Shown here: in pieces, positions 1-16,800 of the stretch
How positions within the stretch are numbered: position 1 is the first letter of the stretch
Layout: every line of letters starts with the position of its first letter
Origin: Thysanoteuthis rhombus
Taxonomy: Eukaryota > Mollusca > Cephalopoda > Oegopsida > Thysanoteuthidae
Length of the DNA stretch: 64,000 bases
Assembly (NCBI GenBank): GCA_963457665.1
Contig: OY735207.1
Span: forward strand, 48,591,696 to 48,655,695
Reading direction: 5' to 3'
Program-made: the position numbers and the translations under genes
The notes under the pieces: generated by a model
What the model saw: only the letters and a program-made list of their open reading frames with translations
The model's database searches: none
Told to the model about the DNA's origin: nothing

Positions 1-759
1 AACCGTCAAACAAAAGCCTTTGAATTGTCTTTCTTTGAATTAGCAGGGAATTCTGAATTTGCCCATCGGCTTCGAGCAAATGTACTTTTTTAATTGGAGA
101 TTTGGAAAAATGAATGCTGCCTATATATTTGGACAGTTGATGCCTCAGTATAGTTTCCCATAAGGATTCAGAGTGTATGTGTAAATATGTTTTTTAATTT
201 ACACGTATTGATATTTTCCTATGCTTATTGATCACAGTTCTGCAACACAAGCAGCTCCAGAGGGTTATTCAGAAACAAAGCTACAAAAGAGAGGAAAAGT
301 AAGATAAAATAATTTCAGTCGATGAAAATGTTCTAAAGATTTTGAAGAGTTGAAATAATGGTTGTACTGAATATCTTTGAATATGATTGATTGATTGCAT
401 ATAACAAGCAGATCTACATAGATTTATAGCAAAAGTTGAATGCATTCGATCCAGGAACTTTGACAACGCAGTTTATAAGATTCTATCAAGGGAATTAGAT
501 TCTTTCAATATATCTATCTTTTGTCAAACTTCAATACAAAGCCAGGGGTTTAATTTGTTTTCCTTCGATAACAACAACATGAATCCTCAGCAAGACGAAG
601 ATGTGAATCAATTGATCAAACCTGCATTTTCTACCGTGATCTGAACTCACATACAACTGATTTTCATACCGACTGAACTGACAAGTCTTAGATATTAATG
701 AAAGAGTATCATACAGATTTGTACGGCCTTTTTTTCAATCTAATTGATAAATACATTTT
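1..759. other. AT-rich DNA without recognised feature
   Basis: Read on both strands: only short frames with no recognisable domain, no tRNA-like boxes and no tandem repeat. It looks like ordinary intergenic or intronic sequence. Confidence 0.6.
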
Positions 760-840
760 CACTCTCTCTCTCTCTCTCTCACTCTCACACGCTCACTCCA
801 ACTCTGCTCCTATATATATATATATATATATGTATATATT
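760..840. repeat. (CT)n, (CA)-like and (AT)n microsatellite
   Basis: A (CT)n run at about 760-780 passes into CA-rich sequence and then an (AT)n run at 811-840. The (AT)n tract directly abuts the hammerhead-bearing repeat that follows, on that repeat's 3' side (the repeat is on the minus strand), so it may be its simple-sequence tail. Confidence 0.85.
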
Positions 841-1035
841 GTGTCATCCACATACAGTTGTTTCGTTGTTTTACAACTCTTCAGTGTGGATATAGACTAT
901 CCATTATCCCATCCAGTATCATGAGGTAGGATCGAAACCTTAGCTTCAGTCTCGGCGGCTGGTATCCTCTCTCTACTCCACGGAACCGGACGTTCTGTAA
1001 GGTTGAATATAAGTAATATATTTATTTTTCGTATA
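836..1035 (-). mobile_element. Short interspersed repeat with hammerhead, copy A
   Basis: About 200 bp shared with two other places in the window (60,040-60,165 and 63,512-63,725). On the minus strand the order is: a variable 5' part, a pol III B-box-like GGTTTCGATCC (RC of 936-946), a conserved block, a hammerhead motif, then (AT)n. Copies A and C also share a block about 60-70 bp upstream of the B box, reading on the plus strand as a GTTGAAT-like core followed by AAGNAATATATT. The shape (box-B-like promoter, ribozyme, simple tail, no coding) resembles a SINE or a small retrozyme; which of these is inference. Confidence 0.75.
845..892 (-). ncRNA. Type I hammerhead ribozyme motif, apparently intact
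   Basis: Read on the minus strand. Stem I: UAUCCACA (RC of 885-892) pairs with UGUGGAUG (RC of 845-852), eight pairs with one G-U. Core CUGAAGA is at 878-884. Stem II: GUUGU (873-877) pairs with ACAAC (865-869), loop 870-872. Then GAAA at 861-864. Stem III: ACA with UGU (854-861), two-base loop. The cleavage-site triplet is GUA, so cleavage would fall between 853 and 852. Every invariant hammerhead position (C3, U4, G5, A6, G8, A9, G12, A13, A14, the A15.1-U16.1 pair, H17) is present. Hammerheads of this compact type are known in Penelope-like elements and retrozymes. Activity is not shown by sequence alone. Confidence 0.85.
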
Positions 1036-1536
1036 CATTCTTCATCTATTATAGTGCTCCATTCCATGTAATTTCTCTTGTGGATTGTATGTTTTACACA
1101 GTATTTGATATTATGATACTAACACTCAAACACCATCTCCCTCCAACTTATGATTTTAATATATATCTTTATTTATGTACTTTAAGGGTCCTGTAAAACA
1201 ACTGGTAGTTTATTATTTCACATAGGATATTATCATGTTGTACTCTATATGGATGTTATTTCATGCTGCATATCATTTACTGTTTTGAAACGTAAATAAT
1301 TTCTAAAAAAGACTTACATGTATACATTAAATCTGTTGTGTCGGTTTTCATTTTATACTGGATGCAAGCCAACTTCTGAAATCATCCTTATGAATATTAG
1401 CTATATATAAAAACTTCTTTTTGTAACAACGTACACAACCAAAGAATTTGACAGATCTGTTTGAGTTCACTAACCTTACACTTGCTTCCATCAATATCAT
1501 AATTTCTTTAAAATCATCAAATGAAATAAAATAGTC
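1036..1536. other. No gene; possible repeat scrap near 1455-1505
   Basis: AT-rich sequence without a recognised gene. Around 1465-1500 a CTAACCTTACACTT / CCATCAATATC pair of words resembles parts of 40,180-40,240 and 42,330-42,390, so a short old repeat fragment may lie here. Confidence 0.4.
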
Positions 1537-1543
1537 TTATATA

Positions 1544-1617
<74 letters not shown>
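1537..1617. repeat. (AT)n microsatellite
   Basis: About 80 bp of nearly pure alternating AT. Confidence 0.95.
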
Positions 1618-1620
<3 letters not shown>

Positions 1621-3039
1621 GAAATGAAATAAGACAACATTTTAGCTGGTAGTTAACTCTAATGGGCCACTTCATTAATATACTTAGCCATTCCAAGTTC
1701 AATCTCTCATTCTGCATATGGAATGTCTAGTCATGGCCTTATTGAATTGTCTAAAATCTCACCAATAAGGCCATTCTTATTGTTTGCGAAACAATCTTCG
1801 GTATAAAATCAATAAAGCCACATGTAGCTGGTGTTATCCTTAAATATCCTGATAATATAGTCCCATAAAATATATGAAATGGAATACTACTTGTTATAAA
1901 TTGCATATGTACGATATGGAATGGAAATGAACCTTGTTTGTGAAAAACTTCATCGACAAACACTCTATTCTTGGTTCTGATATCAAAATCTAGGAACTTT
2001 GCTTGTATTCTGGCATGTTTATACTTCGGTTCAACATCTTAAGGGTAAATAGAAGTATAAGATTTTTCGACTTCTCCATCATTAGGACAGTAGAAAACGA
2101 GTACAACCTGAAAAGGCACGAGCCCTCTTTATATTGGTTTTAAAATAAAACAATATGACTGTATACTTATGTCCATGTACGTACAGATTTGCTCAATAGA
2201 GCGCAGGATCGATTCCCATACGGATACCTATAATCAAATAGAATAATACATTACCAATTTAAAATGAACTTTTTCCAACAAGATGGCTAACAATCGTCCT
2301 AAGTTCAGAACACGTTATTCGGTCTTGACTTAATTTTAAACAGAAAGCTTCAGAGTTTGCAAACCCAATGTATTGACTATTTTCTACTTTAAAAGTCAAG
2401 TCAATCATTTTATTTCTATACTTTGGCATTATAATTCGGTACCGAATGCTTCCTTCTGATCAGGTGACTTTTTTTTCAGGGAGTAGGGGAGGGATGCTAA
2501 CTTGAAGTTTTTCTTATCGAAGCTGCCAAGATAATGTTCGTAATAGGGGCAAGTTTATCATGCAAATTGATTCAGTTCTGCAGTGAGTTTTATCCTCTCT
2601 AGATGCTTCACTGATGTGGCTTCGTTCCAGACTACGCTAAGCTTGATAAATCAAGAACCATAAGTTCACGATGTGTTTACTGTCCATGGTAGAAGTTGCA
2701 CGATGAAAAGGAAATAAAGCAAGAAATTTTTTGTCTGAGTTTATTGATCTTCATATTTGTAGAATATTACGATATGGAAATATTTCGAGAGCACCTCTTT
2801 CAGTAACAACCGTAAATTGCCATTTCTTGGCGTTTGGGGGCCACTTTTGGCTTTTTTAAAAATAAAAAAAGGCCGAAGTTGTACATTTTGTTATATAATT
2901 GTTTTTTAATGATGACACTCGTTTAATGGCATCACGCGATCCTTCCCTTCCTATTTCCGTTGTTTAACGTAACTGGGACCGACCAACTGAATGACTGCCT
3001 GACCGATTGAAAAACTGTCTAGTAGAAATGTGTGGATCT
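1618..3039. other. No recognised feature
   Basis: Unique-looking AT-rich DNA. A GGTACCGAATGCTT word at about 2437-2452 also occurs in the diverged repeat at 3127, so a fragment of that repeat may start here. Confidence 0.5.
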
Positions 3040-3430
3040 GAATAAAACTAGGACGCCTACCGTGGGGCCATGATGGTCAAGTTCATCTTACAGACAAACT
3101 AACTTGTAAAGAATGTTACATTTTCAATCGGTACCGAATGCCTGTGTGATCATGCCAGACTAAGGTGAACTCATTGAATTACCTGGGCTCTAATTTTAGC
3201 TTAAAGGTTCATATCTCATCGATATTCTTCAATGATACTTTCAATTACAAAACTGTAATGCTTTTTTTTCTGCTGAACTGAATGAAGCTCACTACATAAG
3301 TCAGATACTTACCGTAGAATTATAGTCAACAAGTTCATCTCGTAGACTACTTCACTCGTAGAGTGATCTAGATAATCATGAGGTATCAGACTACTGTATC
3401 CTTCTGCCAGACAAGACTAAGGTTATAAAT
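3040..3430. repeat. Two diverged copies of a ~130-bp local repeat
   Basis: Blocks at about 3050-3175 and 3305-3425 share in order: a TACCGT word, GTCAANAAGTTCATCT, GTAGAC or CAGAC, a CTCGTA/TTGTAA stretch, TGATCAT-like words and CCAGAC-AAGACTAAGGT at the end. They are in the same orientation about 250 bp apart and clearly diverged. Source family unknown. Confidence 0.55.
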
Positions 3431-4144
3431 ACACAATCGTCATTTCATTTCATTTTTTGTTGCTTCATGTCACAAAAACGTTTACTTTGTTGAATTTGAA
3501 ATGAATGAAAGTGAGACAGGGGAACGGGTTTCACACAGAATCAAAATTCAATTTCCATACCATGGGAGTAAACTGCTTGTGAGCCAGTGATAGTGTGATG
3601 TCTAACACGCACATCAAGGGGACTTCTTTTCTTTCTTTTTTTTTTCCTTTCTTCAGAGATTCTTTGGAACACATCGACTAACATACAAGGTGAAAATAGA
3701 GGAATAAATTCTAAAAACTCAAAAATATATCAAAAGAAAAATTCATTCCGTTTGTAGACAACAAAAGAAGCAGGTATAAAATATTAAAATGCCTACAATA
3801 AAGTGATTCAATTTATTATTACCTCAAACATTCCCAATCCAATTTGGTGAGAAACATTGCAGATGAACCAAATTATGGAAGAGACGAAATTGGGGAGGAC
3901 TGAAACTTTCTTCTTCCAAAAAATGAATAAATAAATAGAATAGAATTATAAAAACTATCATGTGACCTGCGTATTTTAGCAACATGCCGTTTGGGGGAGA
4001 TCAATTAAAAAATTAAAAAAAGATGTGATAAATGGATACGTTACTTCTCTCGCCTTTTGTTGGACAGTGATCACCAGAACGTCTGAATTGAAGAAAAGTT
4101 GAAAGGAGCGGGGCGTGAATTTTGCCAGGCACGATCTAGGACAC
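3431..4144. other. No recognised feature
   Basis: A- and T-rich DNA with short homopolymer runs; no coding, RNA or repeat signal that I can support. Confidence 0.55.
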
Positions 4145-4335
4145 CTAAAAAAACATACATTGCAAATTGAATACCCAACTAAAACCTTTTTTTCTTAAAG
4201 TCTATTCTAGGCATAGGGGGTAAATGTATAAATTTTTAATGAGCACGATACATGCAAACATAGACAGCCTGATCAACTTAGAAACTGAAAAAACCTATGT
4301 TGACGGTTTTGGTGACAGTTTTTTGCTGACTGTTT
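4145..4335 (+). repeat. Unclassified interspersed repeat, copy 1
   Basis: Matches, in inverted orientation, the segment at 53,144-53,320. Shared words in order on this strand are ACATTGCAAATTGAA, a TACATGCA word, CAACTTAGAAACTGAA, AAACCTATGTTGAC and GGTTTTGG. No coding capacity or tRNA-like boxes are seen, so the class is unknown. Confidence 0.6.
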
Positions 4336-4477
4336 CAAATTTAATCAGCTATCATCTTTTCTTCCTAGAATGTGTTATTTTTTATTTCAATTAATAAATA
4401 GGAAACAAAGAATAAAAACAATTATCTCATTAAAAAAAAAGATCTCCTTAACTTTAGGGAATTTAAAAGTATTGTGT

Positions 4478-9039
<4,562 letters not shown>

Positions 9040-9180
9040 CAAACATTTACAGAATTTTTTTGGGGGGGGGGGATTGAACTCCTTGCAATTTATGTTGTCA
9101 AAACGATATTTCGGCTGATCCATTCTACGGCCTTCTTCAGTTGTATTATCTGGATGTGATGGTGATAAACAGGATCTTTT
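9040..9180 (-). repeat. Hammerhead-like repeat family 2, copy 1
   Basis: Minus strand, 5' to 3': CUGAAGA (RC 9134-9140), a GGC...GCC helix, GAAA (RC 9109-9112) and an AUC triplet. It shares with 25,790-25,930 and 30,575-30,720 the words TAGAATGGAT or TAGAAGGGAT between the two cores. Three prime of the motif there is a box-B-like GAGTTCAATCC next to a run of ten G (plus strand). Confidence 0.6.
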
Positions 9181-9950
9181 CAATAGTCATAACACATGTC
9201 CTCCCCCTTTTTTCTTTTCTCTTTTGGCATGGATTTTCATACTTTGTCTCCGTTGGGTAGTGGAAGCCACGCCTGGTTGAACTCTGCACTTGTCTGACAT
9301 TCACCCAGGTGGCATGTTAACGCGGGTTGTCTCCTTGATTTCCAACAGTGTCCCCTGTCTATAATCCGAACTTCTTCCCAGAGAGAATAGTTTTCCCCTT
9401 TCTCTCTCAAAAATATGGCCAGACACCCTAGATCTTCCCATTCCACCTTTGGCTATGCTCTTTTTGTGCTCATTGAGACGAACTGAAATGACTGCAAGTT
9501 TTTCTAGTAAAACGTTTTCACATTTACAAGGGAAAAGTTAATACAGTTACTGGCATAACACTTCTCCCGTGGATGACTCAGTTCAGTGAGCGAATTTCAG
9601 AACTACTAAAAGTGACCCGTACTTTGTGGCTTCAACAGGCTTTTTTTTTGTATCTCCTCAATAGGCCTTTTGTATCTTCTCTTCAGTCATTGTAAGATAA
9701 GAAATATGAATCGTTGAAACTAAAGGAGAACCCCTTAATATCGATTATTGTTTTCCGTTCCCAGTGTCAGAATTAATAAAGAGAAATACGCAAATTCTAA
9801 CACAAAATGAAATGACAAAACTTCCAGGCTGTCTGTGTGTGCAATCATAAACCATCTTTTTTTAATTGAAGATGGAAAACAAATACCTAATTATGTCTCA
9901 ATAGACACTGGAACGACACTGGTGACCTCTCTAAGGTGTAAGCGGGGGTG
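9181..9950. other. No recognised feature
   Basis: No coding, RNA or repeat signal that I can support. Confidence 0.5.
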
Positions 9951-9954
9951 AAGC

Positions 9955-10066
9955 GTATAGAGATCCTGAGATACTTAACGAATTCAGAAAGCACTGGTTC
10001 CGCGACACACAAGATAGAGAAGAGTCGCGAACCCTTGGGAAGGTCTATGTCCAACGACAGTGGTGA
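9955..10066 (+). mobile_element. RTE LINE 3' tail fragment
   Basis: About 110 bp matching the last 35-40 codons of the RTE reverse transcriptase copies elsewhere in the window: ATTCAGAAAGCACTGG, a CGCGAC word, GATAGAGAAG, then GGGAAGGTCTATGTCCAACG. It is shorter and more diverged than the other tails and has no (GAT)n run, so it is probably one of the oldest. Confidence 0.75.
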
Positions 10067-12205
10067 ACAGATAGATGGTTATGTCGATGATGGTAATATT
10101 TTTATACTATTTTCTGTAACATTAGCGAGCAAATACAGAATATTAAACTTTGAGCTCTTCGTGAAATCATTAGCAGATCCTGATGTCTCTGAACAACTCA
10201 AAGTATATTTTTTCTCGAAATTCTATTTATGTCTTGTTCATATGTAAGACATTTTTGTACATATTCTTACAAATCTACGATCTTCCTGAGTCCCGGAGGC
10301 AGGCAACATTAATCAAGCTGACTGAGAATATGCTGTCGTAAATCACTGCAGATAAGGGCTTGCTGTCAAGCAGGCACCCAGACGAGTGCGAGGAGGACTC
10401 TCGAAATGAACACGGGGAGTGCAAATCACCATGGGCAGAGACAGAACCCAGTTGTGACTATACCAAGATGACGTTTCTCCGAATAATGCACAAAAGTATA
10501 CATAACTGATATTATAAGCTTATTCGCTTCTTTTCAATATATATTTTAAGGGCAAGACTACCATACGAAAACAGGGCAGTAAGAGTGCCCAATTTCGTAA
10601 TTGGCAACAAAATGGATTATATTAGTTCGTGTCCTTGTTATGTTACGGAAGTCCAAGTTAATAAAAAAAACCCTGGGTTAAGATGTTATCAATCAAACCA
10701 GAATATTTTTTAAATGAAAATTGATTACATTTTTCTCCTATAAATTGAATGAATTAATAATTAAAACAATTGAAGGAAACATCAACCACTTTTCCAAGAA
10801 CAGACCAATGGCTGCTCATACCATAGATATCGGAGGAAAGTGGGATGGATTAGGTTCAACGACAGTGCATTCTCCCGTGCAACCATTATTACACAGAACA
10901 TCATTCAACCATCAGCACCGCAACAGTCACCTCGACTTGTTTTGTTTTATCATCTCACTGTTCTATTGAACAACTTCGATGAATCTAAAAAATAGAAAAA
11001 AAGATTCATCTATTTTTGCATGCAGTCGATTGAATAATAGTATTTTAGCATAATTTCAATTTTGATATATTGATGCATATTCTTTTGACTATAAAAATGA
11101 ATCTTTTAGTTGTCAATCAAAAATATAGTATTACAACTGATCATTGGCGTAAAAATATTAGAAACTGGCAACTAAAACTGTCACCACAAGTGTTAACACA
11201 GATTTTTTTCATTATTTTAGCTGGTCTGGCTGGCTGGCTGGTTAGTTTTGTATGTATGAAAGTATCAATCAATCACGAGTAGAGGCTAAATCCATGCTGA
11301 ATTGGTCCCTTATTTTATGTCCGGTAGCATTCACGCTTTATTGAAAATCTGGAATTTTTTAGTGATCACTGTGAAACCAGAAGCGAGAGAAATAACTTAT
11401 TCATCGATCGCATCTTTTTCTAATTTTTTTAATTAATCACCCCTGTACGACATGATACCAAAATAACTGTTTCTATTGAGTGTTTTATTTATTTAACCGA
11501 AGTATTTTTCATTCTTTAATCTTTCCTAACGAAATAGGTTTTGGGTATATTTTCGTGGCTTACATCCTGAATTATGTTATATCTATAGGGGCGGATTGAT
11601 CAAACAGTTACAAGTCAAAACATCCCCGAAAAAAAGTCCGATTTTTAAAAGGTCAAATCTAAGAGATGTTCAATTATAAAAAGTCTCTTATAGGAAAGGG
11701 CCGATGAAAAAAAGTGCAATTTATAAAAGGTATAATTTATAAAGTGACTGAATAACAAACGCCAATGAGGACGTATGTGCATTTACATGTATATTTTTGC
11801 ATTTGCGTCCGTGTTCATGTATGTACGTGTTTATCTGCGGTGCATATGTGTATGCGCATATTTCAGTATCAAAACGAAACAGGCAAACTGAGTTCCAATC
11901 TCTGATGGGTCTGCTTCTGCTCACGTAGCACTAATGCCCCTCGGAAGAATATGAATCCTGTCGCTCTCCCTTATCGCTGGATACCATGGAAAAAGTACTT
12001 TTGTCACTTATCAGAAATTATCATTACATTCATTGTCAACCTTTACAGTAGTTCGTCGGATGATTTGGCAATATGTTCAGGGAGGAAGGTTCACAAGGAA
12101 AGAAATCATAGGAACGTGACATATTTTCAATGTGTTGCTTAAAAGTAGAAAAATAAATGCATTAAATCGTTGTTTAATTGACAAAATACATTACTTATTT
12201 CATCA
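10067..12205. other. No recognised gene
   Basis: About 2.1 kb of AT-rich DNA. One hairpin is visible: GATGAATCT at 10,977-10,985 and AGATTCATC at 11,002-11,010, a perfect nine-pair stem with an A-rich 16-base loop. Otherwise nothing recognised. Confidence 0.5.
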
Positions 12206-12207
12206 AT

Positions 12208-12345
12208 ACCAGGGTGAGCCAAAAAAACGCGCTGATTTTGAACGTTGGGCAAAGGCCACATGCTGAAACTCAACCCTTAACTAAGCAACTACTTCTATCT
12301 ATCACTGTTTCAGCATATGGCCTCAGTGCATTTTGATGTCACTAT
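12208..12345. repeat. Inverted repeat, possible DNA-transposon remnant
   Basis: A 16-base arm at 12,249-12,264 (GGCCACATGCTGAAAC) is matched by its reverse complement at 12,306-12,321 with one mismatch, 41 bp apart. Just upstream, AGGGTGAGCCAAAAAAAC at 12,210-12,228 resembles the end of mariner-type terminal repeats. I could not find a matching second end, so the element type is only a guess. Confidence 0.5.
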
Positions 12346-13199
12346 CTAGTATTAAATCTTTTTTTTTTTTCGATGGATATTTTTGTTCGTGTTTGCCTTT
12401 CGTATGTATAAATAGATTGCTTATATAACCTGTGGAATCATTGTTGGAATTTGTTAAATAAATACACCAATATTCCCATTCACCAGAATGATCACATATA
12501 CCGTGGCAAAAAAAAAATTTCGCACGTGCATTCTATGCTAAATTGTTAGTTCCATGTTAATACTGTACCCACTAGCAATAGTATCCATCAACTGAAATGA
12601 TTGCATCATGCACCAGCCTCGCGCTAGCATCCTTTCCTTTAAGTGTTATATCACATGTCGTTTTCCAATCCATATTGAACCAAATAATTCATTTCGATCG
12701 TATTTATTTTATTCTTCAATGGAAATTTCTTGCATGATTTCCAATTCTGACGCCTCGGATGTTCAATTATTAACAGTGACGGCGAGTCAAGAAACAAGTT
12801 GCCAAAAAGACAGTTGCATCATTTTTTTTTTAAATAATTCATGACCTGTTAACGTTAACTGTATGCCCCATACTTTACCAGTGGGCAAAGTCTGCAAGTA
12901 TCAGCTTCCGCTGAAATCATATTATGCGAACAGGAAATCAGGAAGCTATTGGCTAGAGGGGAAAAAATGAGGTGAATTTACCGACTGACACGCAGACACA
13001 TAATTCTTTCGTCGTATAAGAATAAGAGAATAAGTCGGCCCACATTTCTTAAACATGGTAAAAATTTGTTGCAGTTCTACTTCGCTTTCATTTTCCGGTT
13101 CGGTTAAGTGGACTTTTATCTAAAATGCTCCATTCTGTGAGAGATAAAAGCATTTATTTAAAGTGCCATCTTTCCAGTATTCTCCCTCTGTCTCGACGC
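12346..13199. other. No recognised feature
   Basis: AT-rich with short homopolymers; nothing supportable. Confidence 0.5.
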
Positions 13200-13225
13200 C
13201 TTTGCAAACATTGTCCTCTCTCTCA

Positions 13226-13273
<48 letters not shown>

Positions 13274-13740
13274 ATTTAATATATCACTACAAACATTTTA
13301 TTCTATCCTTTTTTTCCTTCAACAACGATCTCTCTGTCTCTCTTTATCATACCCTCTTTTTTCTCCCTCTCTCTCATAATCACCTACACGCATTCTCTCA
13401 TTATGTAATATATCCCAACAAATGCTTTATTTTATCTTCTTTTTGTTCAGCAACGATCTTTCTGTATCTCTTTATCACTCACTCACTCACTCACTCTCTT
13501 TCTCTCTCTCCATCTCTCTCTTTCTCTCTTTTATATATATCACAATAAACACTTTATCCTAACCTTTTTGTTTAACCACAACCTCTCTCTCTCTCTCATT
13601 GTCTCTCTTCCCCTCTCTCTCTCTGTATACATGTGTATGTATGTATTTCTCTCTCTAATTCTGCCTATGCAATGTCTTTAATTCATCCTAACAAAGACTT
13701 CATTTTATCTTTTGCTTCAACAACGATTTCTCTCTCGTTC
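13200..13740. repeat. CT-rich higher-order satellite, four diverged units
   Basis: Four units begin near 13,274, 13,404, 13,532 and 13,672 (spacing 130, 128 and 140 bp). Each carries an AT-rich lead, a CAACAAANNCTTTATT-like word, a T-rich stretch and CAACAACGATCTCTCT, followed by an expanded (CT)n run of differing length. Minisatellite units appear to have diverged while the internal dinucleotide runs expanded independently. Confidence 0.75.
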
Positions 13741-13758
13741 GCATTGCTCTTCTGCACA

Positions 13759-13830
13759 AGTGTGTGTATGTGCGAGTGTGTGTATGTGCGAGTGTGTGTA
13801 TGTGCGAGTGTGTGTATGTGCGAGTGTGTA
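13759..13830. repeat. 16-bp minisatellite, 4.5 copies
   Basis: The unit AGTGTGTGTATGTGCG repeats without change at 13,759, 13,775, 13,791 and 13,807 and is followed by a half unit. Confidence 0.95.
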
Positions 13831-16800
13831 TTTTCTCCTGGAGACTACAATGATACAGAGCCTTCCATCTGAAAAATAGAGCGCATTCAATGTCTATTCG
13901 GCACCCCGCTTTATCTCTGGCTATAAACGCATTTTTACATACCGTGGTTCCCTGGGCCTCCAACTGCGATTTCACAAGCTAGCTTCTCTTCGCAAATCCG
14001 AATCCTTTTCTGCCTTACATGATTACAGAAATAATTTCAAAAAGATATTCATTCCATAAAAGAAAATGTCCAAAACGCTAATCTCAAATGTTCAGAAGCA
14101 TCCTTCACTTGATTAAAACTGAGTTGAATTTCGTGGAGGCTTGAGGGTGGAAAGCACCACATTGACAGTATTGTATGCAGGTTTCCACCGTTATCCGAAA
14201 TGTCTCATGAAACTTTTCGTAAGCCAAATTAGTGTAAAATGGAGGAAAAATTACCATAAATTCGAATTTAAAAAGTTTTTCAGTGTTCCAAAACCCCAAA
14301 TAAAACTGTGTGAGGTTTTAGCTGCGATAGGAAGAGCTGAAGCGATCACAGAAAAAGTTGAGTTCAATTTTTGAAGGATACGTTGGTTTGGAACAGCTTT
14401 GCTGGATAATTTAAATGTCTACACCGAACTGTATGATGGTAAAATGTGCTATGCTCGGCATTCAAGCAGCATGTCATATTTCGAGCCTTCAACATCAACA
14501 ATAGCATGCAACGAACCTCGACCTTCGATGTCGAGGCAGACTGGCTTAGAAGGTTATTTTTGGTCTGGGAAACCTCAAAAATGTGTCTAAAGTAAATCTA
14601 ATAGCCGTGAAAGAGTCCACTAATGTAAGTCTTTCGTGAAAGTGTGTGTGTGTGTGTGTTTGTGCATGTGTGTGTGTGTACGTACACACCCATTCGTATA
14701 TATTCACGCTCCCAAGTTTCTTGATAAGTAGATTACTGGTGTATTTTGTTGATAGATGGATTTGTCACATGAAAAAAAAACAACCTTAGTCGAATGATTT
14801 TATCAGAAGAAGAATTTTGCTATTTTTCCTTGTCTGCATTGGAGAAAAAAAACAATAGAAAAAATTCCTCCCGATTTTTTCGTTAATATTTGGGGAATAG
14901 CTGAGAAAAATAAATTTCTATATCAAAACATCTTGGATTCATTGCGCTGTTTCGAAGAATTTTCAAATGTCAGACCACCTGTAGCAGGACGCAAACACTC
15001 CGTGTATGTGTGTGTGTGTGTGTTTGTTTGTTTGTTTGTTTGTATGTGCGTGTGTGTGCGTGTGTGTGCATATGTGTCTGTGCTTGAAATTGAACTTTAA
15101 TGAAAAAAAAGGTTGAGAACAAGCAACGTTTTTTTCTCACTTATTTTACTGTCAAACAGGTGTAGCTTTTTTACTTTCCTTTTTTTTTTCTTTACAAGAG
15201 ATCGTTATTTCTGATATTTTGGAGTAGAGTCAGGTAACATTCCTTCCAGCTGAATGCCAATTTTCGTAGACACAGTAGAATTTTGGAACTGAAAATTGAC
15301 AAAAAAAAAAAGAGTAAACCAAAAAGTTACCCAGCAAAGTTGAAGGAAGAAACATTTTTTCTCATAATTCTTGAAAGCTCATCCGAACATATACTTCGAG
15401 AATACCATACCTTATCAAGAGTTTTTGGTGAAATCAGAATATAAGGAATATAATTTTCTATGAATTTTTACGCATGAATTCATTTCGTAGATAACGAAGG
15501 TGCTGTGAAAAGGGTATTTTGTTTATTACTGAATAAAGTGCGAAGAGAAATTCCCATGTGTTTGAGTTGTATTTTTATTTTCTTGAAAAAAATGCACAAT
15601 AAGCCGAAAATGTTTCTTTCTATTCTTCCTTCTTCATTAATAAATAAAACACGCCAATGTTGGCGTTTGTTCTTTAAAATTCTCGCTGATATTATAGCTG
15701 ACTCAATGCAATGAAAAAAAAAACATCTTTTTCAATGAAATTAGCTGAAAATAAACTCTCCTGAATCTATTTTGGGTAATACCAATTTTACTGCAACGTT
15801 ATTTAGAAGAGCCAGCACGGGAGATAATTATTCCTGCACGGGAAATCAGTCAAAATAGATCACTAATGCACTAAAAAGCGCCATAAATATTGATCTATCC
15901 TAAGCTAGGCTTATTCTTGCACAGGGTCACAAGCGTAACGCATTTTGTGATGGCCTCTTCAATGAGAATGGTTTGCCGGACGAGCTGGCTAAATGTTGCT
16001 CCACGAGGGAGCGTCCTAGATATCCTCCAAATATAATTTATTTTCGCACAATGCTACAAATTTAGAGAATGTAGTGATGAGCAAACTCATTACTATATCA
16101 ATAGTCTTGTAGATGAAATATAAGCTCTCTATATCCCGAGCCCGCACGAGAACATGATGTGACAAAAGGTTGGTTCAACGCGGGGAACCTCATACGCGAA
16201 TGTGTAGGGCAGGGATTTCCTTTAAAATCATCTTTAGTCCTTGAAACTATTGTTCCGAGGACAAGACTCACTTGGCTTGGTCACAGGGGTGAACCCTGAT
16301 CCATTTGATTGAGACAACACAAAGCAATGTCAAGGTTATCCTGCCTTTGTCCATCTGCGGCGATCTATGCTGTAAGATCAAATAATCTAATGATCAAAGT
16401 TGCAGTAGAACTCTTTTTAGTTTGATTACTTGAGTCTCATTTTCTGCCCCGAGCACGTTCTGTTTTCAGTTCTACTCAGGCAGAGTTTGAATAGTAACGA
16501 GATCTGCATCAGTAAAAACCTTTCAATGTAGATAATCGAAATTGCTATGTATAAGGTATACAAAGAAGATATAATGAAAAGTTATAAACGCAGTGCACCG
16601 TCATTGGTTGATCTCTTTTAAACATCCACTGGAAGTCTGAGAGTATTCCTCTGTTACAACAACCTTATTATCAATTCTCCACTGAAGTGATTACCCGATC
16701 AGAGCGCTCTACTTGTTTTTCAGATACTGTTCCTCGTTTTCAGCGAAAAAAAATGTTTAGATGTTTATGGAGGAAATGCACCGTCAGGAGATCCACCGTC

